A stretch of DNA of 64,000 nucleotides from Archilochus colubris (Eukaryota; Chordata; Aves; Apodiformes; Trochilidae): NCBI GenBank assembly GCA_023079485.1, contig CM041108.1:1736001-1800000 (forward strand), in the 5' to 3' direction. The translations under genes were made by a program, and so were the position numbers. Under the pieces are notes generated by a model. That model was given only the letters and a program-made list of their open reading frames with translations. It did no database searches and was not told where the DNA came from. Of this stretch, positions 56,851 to 64,000 are shown piece after piece (the stretch's first letter is position 1; every line of letters starts with the position of its first letter).

Positions 56851-59800
56851 GTCAGTATTTTCCTCATTTTCCAGACACATCACCAATTGGCCTGGCCAGG
56901 CAGCACACGGACCAGGCACCTAGAGAAGACTGGAGACACACAAGCCAGTGGTTTGCAAGTGCCTGGACAAGGATCTAAAAGCAATATTTGAGCATGGCCA
57001 CATTCACCAGATTCCTGGGAGGAGAGTTTGTCCCCACAGAGACACAACCTGCCCCAGCAGAACGTTTTAGCCAACATTTAGTTGGAGAGTTTGCAGAAAT
57101 GAGGACCCACCAGCCCTGCGTAGGCTGATAGCAACATCCACCCACAAACCAGGAGGCTCCTAAAAGCTTTCTTGGGTTGATTCCACATCTTCTGCCTGCA
57201 GATGAGACAGTATCTTCACTCAGATGGACTGAAACCCCCCCATTCTGCAGGGTTAATGGCATAAAAAGCTTTTGATTCAGTTGTTCTGAAAAAAAACTTC
57301 CCATCTCCCCTGAGCCCTGAAGCTCAACCAGGAGCTTGGTCTCCCCTGATTAATTCATGTCCTTCCCCAAGGTTGCTGTTTTCCTTCTTTCCATGGAGGC
57401 AGCCCATGAATACACCTGCTTGTGCTTGATTTTGTTCATGAATAATCCTGAATTAGCCATGAAATGCTAAATGGCACCATGATCTCATCAGGCATTTACC
57501 AGGCATGAGGCAAGCTTAGCAACCAGGCAAAACACAGCAGCCCAAGCTGGAGACCCCTGGAGACAAAAATGGATTTTCTGAAGATTTGGCAAGGCAGGAA
57601 AGAAAAATATCTTTCCTGGTGATAAGGACATCAGCACCAGGAGAGATGAAAGAAGCTCAGATGGGGCTGGGGCTGTGTGGGTAGCACTTGGGGACTTCAC
57701 TCCCAGCCTGAGAAGCTTCATCAGAATTAGTTAAATCCTGATCTTCTGTTCTTTAGGTTGGTTTTTTTTTTTTTGTGGATGGGGAAACTGAGGCATGCAG
57801 TGATGGAATACGTCAATAGCAGAGCCAAGATTTGGCTTTAGGAGTTGCTGGCAGCCAGGGCAGGGCTCAGCCCACCCAGCCTCAGGGTTCCTCTGCCAAG
57901 ACTCTGGGGTCCATAATAAAACTTCCCCTTCTGGGGGGCATTAACTTGCCCCAGCCCTTCCAGCCACAGAGATCCAACAATGCCCAACATAAACCCTGGG
58001 AGATGCCAGCCAGGAGGTGGGAGGTGATGGGCTCTCCAAATTCCTTACAGAGACACTAAATATAAATGAAGCTGGGGGACCCTTGGAGACCCCATCAGAG
58101 TCCCCAGGTGCTGCTACAAGAACCCTTTGCTCCCAATACACCCCAGCAAAGAGATGGTGCTGGGGAAACTGAGGCACTGAGAGGGGCAGAGCCTTACCCA
58201 AGAGCCCTGGGGCAGGGTCAGGCACTTTCCACAGCAATTTCATTTAATCACAACCAACTTTCTCCTCCCCCCCCAGGAGCCTGGTGTGCTTCATTCCCCT
58301 TCTGATCAAAGCCAGCCTGAGCTGTAAACCCCAGGATGGTTTCCACTTATCTAATCATCAGCTCCTCAGTCCCTAGACACTCCGGAGCCAAAGGGCTGAG
58401 TCCCACCAGGCTTCCCAAGGTTGTTTGGCTTCAGGAGGTTCCCTTCTGCTGAGAGCTTTTAACTCTGAGCTGGGGAGATGTTTCCAAAGAGGGAACAGAC
58501 AGGTAAGAGAATCCCAGCCCAGCCTCAAATCCTCTCTTTTTTTGTAGTGTTTTGAGGTTTAGAATCTCAAGGGACATCCTGACCCTCCAGGTCCAGGTTC
58601 TGCAAAGCCCTTTGGAATGTTTCCATGGGATGAAGCTCCTTGAACAGGCCCCAACCCTGAGATCCCACACCCCAAAGTGCTGACCTGACCCCCTGCCTTG
58701 CACAACCCTCCTAAGGCTGGAGCACATGGAGCCATTCCTGCTGAGCAAAACACTTCTGCAAACTGTCCTGACAACCCCATCCTGCAAAGAGCTGAGCTGG
58801 GAATTCCCAAAGCTGAGCCTGACTCCAGTTAACCCCGTTCCATCAGGAAAAAACCCTGAACACAACCTGCTGCCTCTGGGCTGGCAACGCCCCAGCAAAT
58901 CCAGCAAGCTGGAGCAGCTCTTCTTATTCCCAACATTTCCCTGAAGGCACGAGCAGGCACATGGGTGCACAAGAGCCACACAAACCAGTTCTTCCCCAGC
59001 TCTTTCCCAATGTTTTTCTGCCTGGCATCACCAGATGTCAGTTTGCACACTCCAGGAATGTCACAGCATCTCTGCTCACAAGCTGGTGACAAACCAGCTC
59101 CTGTCCCTGGCATCCTTTGGACCAGCACCAACTCAGCACAGACTAAAAGAAAAAAAAAAAAAAAAAAAAGATTAAACAGGATGTCCAGGCTTGGGGTGAA
59201 AGGAGAAAGTGGCTGTGAAATCTCCTTTCTCTTTCCTTCTCTCTGAGTGCAGGGGAAAGGATTTTATTGGATGTGCAGAGCTCCCTGCACAGGGGGCTTT
59301 GATCTCTTTGGATCCTCAGAACCTCACTAAACTCTCATTGATCAAGAATCCAATCAGAAGGGGGTGAGGAAATAAGAAAACAACACTGGTGGGGATGTTT
59401 CTTTACAAAATATTTACTTTGTTATCCCCTTGCTCTTCTGGGTGGCTCAGAAGAGCAGGAGTGAGATCAGAGCCTGGTGCTGTGTCTACTGAGCAGAGCT
59501 GCTCCACTTGCTCTTTAGGGATTTCTAGCAAGGAAATTCATGCAAATAAACTCCACCTCACTCCAACACTACAAAACCCCTCAAAGTTCAGCCCAAAGAG
59601 CAACACAAGCAGCTCCCATCAGAAATCATGGTTTATTTCTCCTCGTTTTCAAGCCAAAATAAAATCACTGATTTTTTTTTTTTTCTTTCCCATTGAACAC
59701 TGAAAAAATTCTGCAGAAACCTCTCACATTTTCCAGTCAATTCAGTGCAAGACTTGGTGCTCAAACATCCACAACCCATTTTGCTGGAAAAGGGGGATAT

Positions 59801-60582
59801 TCAGGGAGCCAACTCCACAGCAAAAATCCTTAGTGCTGGATCCTGCTCGCCCCTGGCGAGGAGCCGACGAATTTGGGGAGGAATCTGGTTCATTTTGTCC
59901 AGAAGAAAGCAGAGACGTCAGAAGGCACAGGCAGAGCCACTTCACAGCCCAGTTCCCATCATTTCATCGATTTCAAAGCATCCTCTGAGCCAGCAGAGGA
60001 GTCAGAGTCAGCCCTGTGCTCGTGCACAACACACGTTGGGCTGATTTTGCTTGAAAATAACCCGGGTGATGCAGTCAGAGAACTGGGAATGCTGTTAAAT
60101 TCTCCAAAGTAAAATGAAAAAAATAAATAAAATAAATAAAATAAAATAGCTGGGGAGTCAATGAAGCAATGTGAGAGCAGCAGCAGCAGGTCAGGGGAGG
60201 CAGGGAGCTGGAGAAGGGCAGTCAGGGCTGGTTGGGAGCAGGAGGAGAGGAGCAGAGAGAGTTCAAGGGGTCCAGGTCAGCAGAAGATGTTAAGTGGATT
60301 TAAGGGAACATCTCTGATGCAAGTCCCATGCTTGGAGGAAGGTCTGATTCATACCAAGGCAGAGTCAGTTTTCCAGGTCAGCCTAAGGTCTGAGCTGCAA
60401 TCCTGCTCTGCCTTTTACCCACTGCCTTCTGGAGCAGGGACACCAGATGCAATCCAGAGAAAGCAAGAGGACTGAGCTTACCTACCTTGGACCAACTTCA
60501 AAACCAGCTCCATCCACACTAACAGAGCCTTGGAGACACAAGCAAACCACTATCCAGGTCAGGGAAGTGCAAACCACTGCAT
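56851..60582. other. Intergenic, no gene seen
   Basis: Includes a candidate conserved stretch at 57340-57480 with CATGAATAATCC and ATTAGCCATGAAATG. There are poly-A/T runs at 57758-57773 and 59149-59169, a CpG-bearing stretch at 59815-60110 and an AAAT run at 60117-60149. No gene can be supported. Confidence 0.6.
60117..60149 (+). repeat. AAAT-type short repeat
   Basis: AAAT and AAAAT units in tandem (AAATAAATAAAATAAATAAA). Confidence 0.85.
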
Positions 60583-60815
60583 TTATCAGAGAATTACAGA
60601 ATGCTTGTGCTTGGAGATGAGCCATGGGCAGGGACATCTCCTACCAGCCCAGGGTGCTCCAAGCCCCATCCTGAGACACTTCCAGGGATGGGGCAGCCAC
60701 AACTTCCCTGCACAACCTGTCCCAATGTCCCATCCCCCTCACAGGGAAGGATTTCTGGGCTGAATATTCCCAGGGAGGATTGGGAGCTGACAATAAAAAC
60801 CTTGAACCTCAGGTT
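60583..60815 (-). mobile_element. CR1 LINE 3' end fragment, older type
   Basis: The plus strand reads AGAGAATTACAGAATGCTTG, CCATGGGCAGGGACATCTCC, TCCAGGGATGGGGCAGCCAC and ACAACCTGTCCCAATGTC. This is the same block order as the CR1 at 46386 but diverged and shortened; it ends in the ACCTTGAACCTCAGGTTGCA region. Confidence 0.85.
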
Positions 60816-63800
60816 GCAAGATGGAAGTGTGTCAGGAGGGCAGAGAGAAATAGAAACCAACCCATTTAAGAACACAAACTGCAGAGCCAGTGTGATGCCC
60901 AGTGCCTGGTGTGCTATCCAAACTCACATCCCAATAAATACAAGGAAAACTGAGGGGCAGCCAAGCCAGGATCCTGCAGGGACACACAGAGCTCCGGAGA
61001 CACCAGCCACCCCCTGGATTTTGCTGGGCAGGGTTTAAGCAGCAATAAGAAGGCTTTTATATAAGAAAGCTTTTATCAATAGTCAGCTTTTATCTCCAGT
61101 AGCTGACTCTTGGAGGAGCTGCAGCCTCCTCATGGAATCAGAGCAGGGTGGAAAAGGTGCTGCCTGCAGTGCCCACCCATGGAGATCCCATCCCAGGGTT
61201 GGGATTGAGAGGGAGAAGGAGCCTTCTCCTTGGGGACAGAGGGAAGAGGCTCTGCTTTACTCTCTGGGCAGGACAGCAGGGCTAAAGCAGCCCCCTCCTC
61301 CTCCCAAATTATTCTTGCAAGCAAATCTTAGGCAATATTGCAGCCAGCTCAGCCACTTTTCCTTCCAGCTCCCCCCACGACCTCCCAGGGGCTGTGTCTG
61401 CTGCATCCCTCCTCCAAAGGATGCTTGAGTCTCCCTGAAATAACTCCACACAAACCCTGGAAGCTCCCAGACCTTCAGGGAATGCATCTTTCCTCCCCCA
61501 ACCATGCAAGAAATCTTAAAAAACCCAACCCACATACTGAATTCCAGTATATTCCATTACACCACAGAGCCTCAGAGGAAGGGTCCCAAGCATTGAACTG
61601 AAGCTTAATAAAGCTGTTTTTGTCCAGTCATTAATGACTGCTTATTAAAAACATATTTATTGCATAGGGTGCTTAGAGATCTCCCAGGGAGAGCCCCAGG
61701 CAACCCCCCCCTTGCCTCCACCTTGCAGTTTTTATGAGAGATCCATGTGGTTGGGTCCTTCCTTCACAGCCAGCACGTTTCCAATAAGCCCTGGTGCAAA
61801 CCTGTGTGTGCCCCAACACCAGAGGAAAATGAAATGCAGGTTGAGAAGAAGTGTTAAGAGGTTGCTTTGGGATGGGGTGGGACCAAGAGAACAGTTTCAA
61901 AGAGGTTTAGCATAGCTGGAGATCCCCCTGCATCCTAATAATTAGAGCCCCTAATTAGGAACTGGGACCACAGGCTTGGGAATTGATTTGATCCCAAGAG
62001 ATTGACAAATTTATTGAGTCAGAGGTAGTGGTAATATGGAGGGGAGAGTCCTGTGCAAACATCAGGCCTCTGGCTTCTCATAGAGTAAGAAATAATCTGA
62101 TATTTTATACACTTTATGAATAGGATTCACAGAAAGCAAAAGCCTAGAAGCTGCATTTCCAGTCCCATGTCTACAAACACAGAGACTGCTGATTTGGGTC
62201 CCATAATCCCAATTATTGAAAGATCAAAACCCTTAACCAGCCTGCAGATAAATCCACGAAGAAGAAGGAGGAGGTGGGGGTTACAAGCAATCTGCTGGCA
62301 GTGGCATCTCAGCTCAGCACCCACCTCTGGCTGCCCAAAAGACCAGGAGAAAACCCTGCCCTGAGCCCCAAAAAGAGTCTGGGATAAGGATTTACAGGGA
62401 ATGTTACAGGGAATGTCCTGGGTGCTCCATGCTGGACACCTTGAGCCCTGCCAACTGATTTTGTGAGGGGGAAAAGTGTCCCCTTTTTGGCACCATTTCC
62501 CCTGTCCAATAATGATGTCTTGGATGCACAGGGCATCTCCCCCCACTTGCATCCCTTTGCCCACCTCCCCAGACCCCCTCATCCCAGTTTATTTGCTCAG
62601 CTCGAGGAGCCCCACTGGCTCTGGCAGAGGTTTGTTGGTTGGTTGTGGCTTTTTTGTTGGTTTTTTTTTTAGCTCTGATATTTGGAGCAATCAAACCCAC
62701 TCTCCCCCCCTCTCTTTCCTCTCCTGTTTTTCCTCGAAGCAGCTTTTAGCCAGAGGTTGGGGGTAGGAGAGGAAATGCTGCCAGAAAAGCTCCTAACAAC
62801 CCTCTTTGGAGACTGGGTTTACACGCTCAGCTGTCCCTTGTAAACTAAACCCTGTGTGAGAGTTGGGTTTTTTTTTTTCCCAAACCTTTCAATCCCCCCC
62901 CTTCCTTGCCCTCACCCCTCCTGCTTTGCTCACGCTGCAAATATGCAGGGAAAAAAAAAAATTACTTTGGGACAAGAATGTCCTTTTGTCTTGCTGGAGA
63001 GAGGGGGCAAGAGGAAAAATAAAACAACCCTGTAAAAAAGCAGAGGGGGAGCACAGACATTCCCTTGCCATCCCATCCCAAAGGGGATTGCTGGAAGGAG
63101 AAAGCTCCCTCCTTCTAGATGCAGGTCTCCCAGATTGCAGTGTGGCCAAAAAAATGGTTTTTTTCCCCCCTCAGGAGCAACACCATGACCATAATCCTCA
63201 AGTAGAAGTGACAGCATGGGGGGGTGGTTCTGCTGGGATGATTTTTCTGCAGCCTCTGCACTGGGGGGGTCAAACAGCTCCAGAGTGTGGAGAAGATCAA
63301 GGTCTGCACCAGGAGGAATCCTTGAGGGGCACTCCTGATCCTCAGCTGGAGCAGGAAAAGGGAGACGTCAGGGAAAGGATGGGAGACTGCAGGAAAAGGA
63401 TGGGGAGACATCACTTCTCCCTGGCAGCAGAGATGCTTCACTGGTGGTCATTGGGTGGGATTTCAGCTTTTTTTTAGCTGCAGGGGGGGAGCCATCCTGC
63501 TCCCAGCCCTCTTTCCAAAGCTCTTGGTGAGCATTGAGCAGGAGGGAAAGCAGCCACCATCCTGACGTGGCCCAAACTCTGTGCAAAAGGGAAACACTAA
63601 GCACTTTCTGGCTTGGAGCAGGGTTGAAAAAACAGCAGAATTTGCTCTGTTGTGGCTGGAGCAGATGTGTCAGCACAGCAAGCTTCCAGGAAGAAGGATT
63701 TCTGGCACCAGCTGGGATGGACTCACTGTGCAGAAAAGAGGGTCCTGGAAATGTGTGTCCCTGCTGAGCAGATGTGTGTTCTCCACATGGCCAGGAGAAG

Positions 63801-64000
63801 AAATTCCAGCTAATTCAACTGAGCTGCTGTCCCCAGCAGGAGGAGGAAGCCCAGAGGATGGCAGCAGATTCCTGGGAGCTTCCAACACCAAGCATCCCTG
63901 AGAGCATCCTCAGCACAGCCCATGGCCTCCAGCTCCACACTCAGGAGCTCAGGCAAAGCCTGAGGATGGGGGATGCTGTCCCTGGAGCCACCACATCACC
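60816..64000. other. Intergenic to window end, no gene seen
   Basis: Unique sequence. A 16-base perfect palindrome is at 61625. An AT-balanced stretch lies at 62090-62260. Poly-T/poly-A runs occur at 62656-62669, 62867-62878 and 62950-62960. No recognisable coding exon. Confidence 0.6.
61625..61640. promoter_or_regulatory. Perfect 16-bp palindrome CAGTCATTAATGACTG
   Basis: Fully self-complementary, centred on CATTAATG with two overlapping ATTA/TAAT cores, a layout suited to paired homeodomain binding. Followed by an AT-rich stretch (TTATTAAAAACATATTTATT). Function is not shown. Confidence 0.35.

Noticed and set aside
1..64000. CRISPR array, tRNA or rRNA genes, telomeric TTAGGG arrays, endogenous retrovirus with paired LTRs
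   Set aside because: Looked for by eye on both strands; no cloverleaf with anticodon arm, no regular repeat-spacer pattern, no TTAGGG runs and no gag/pol/env-like frame or matching LTR pair was found. All reverse-transcriptase fragments are CR1.
4359..64000. A second protein-coding gene downstream of ADAMTS15
   Set aside because: No frame outside CR1 has recognisable domains, and exon-like pieces lack a consistent set of splice partners. The neighbouring gene expected in vertebrates probably lies beyond the window.

Overview
The window looks like bird genomic DNA, probably from a microchromosome. The basis is one recognisable vertebrate gene end with GT-AG introns, a long 3' UTR, and many 5'-truncated CR1 LINEs whose 3' ends carry the ATTCTATG tail typical of avian and reptilian CR1. 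There are no Alu/B1-type SINEs, and the gene-to-intergenic layout is not bacterial or viral. Species cannot be fixed from the sequence alone.

Region 1 (1-4.36 kb) holds the last three coding exons of a gene I read as ADAMTS15, a secreted extracellular-matrix metalloprotease. The exons (3-119, 664-839, 1382-2171) supply the end of the cysteine-rich domain, the spacer and the last two thrombospondin type 1 repeats. A roughly 2.2 kb 3' UTR follows, ending at an AATAAA at 4336. The last intron holds a diverged, ungapped copy of the gene's own terminal coding segment, stop codon and start of the 3' UTR.

Region 2 (4.36-64 kb) appears to be non-coding intergenic DNA downstream of ADAMTS15. No second protein-coding gene, tRNA, rRNA or CRISPR array can be supported. 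It contains at least seven CR1 insertions and several smaller tails. It also contains very long simple repeats: a 1,002-base uninterrupted pyrimidine run (6701-7702), a 229-base purine run (28030-28258), a 1.09 kb CCAT array with higher-order structure (31471-32564) and a 485-base purine run (43673-44157). A four-copy tandem array of about 160-186 bp units lies at 35.5-36.24 kb. Between these are AT-balanced, repeat-free stretches that could be conserved regulatory elements, notably 40.5-42.25 kb, 45.8-46.0 kb with a consensus RFX X-box, 54.3-54.8 kb and 57.3-57.5 kb. They can only be flagged without alignments.

The window shows no gene system acting together beyond the single ADAMTS15 end, and I found no convincing new biological system. 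The best leads are the self-duplication in the ADAMTS15 last intron, two CR1 copies sharing a 16-nt frameshifting deletion, the unclassified tandem array, and the unusual load of long purine/pyrimidine mirror tracts.
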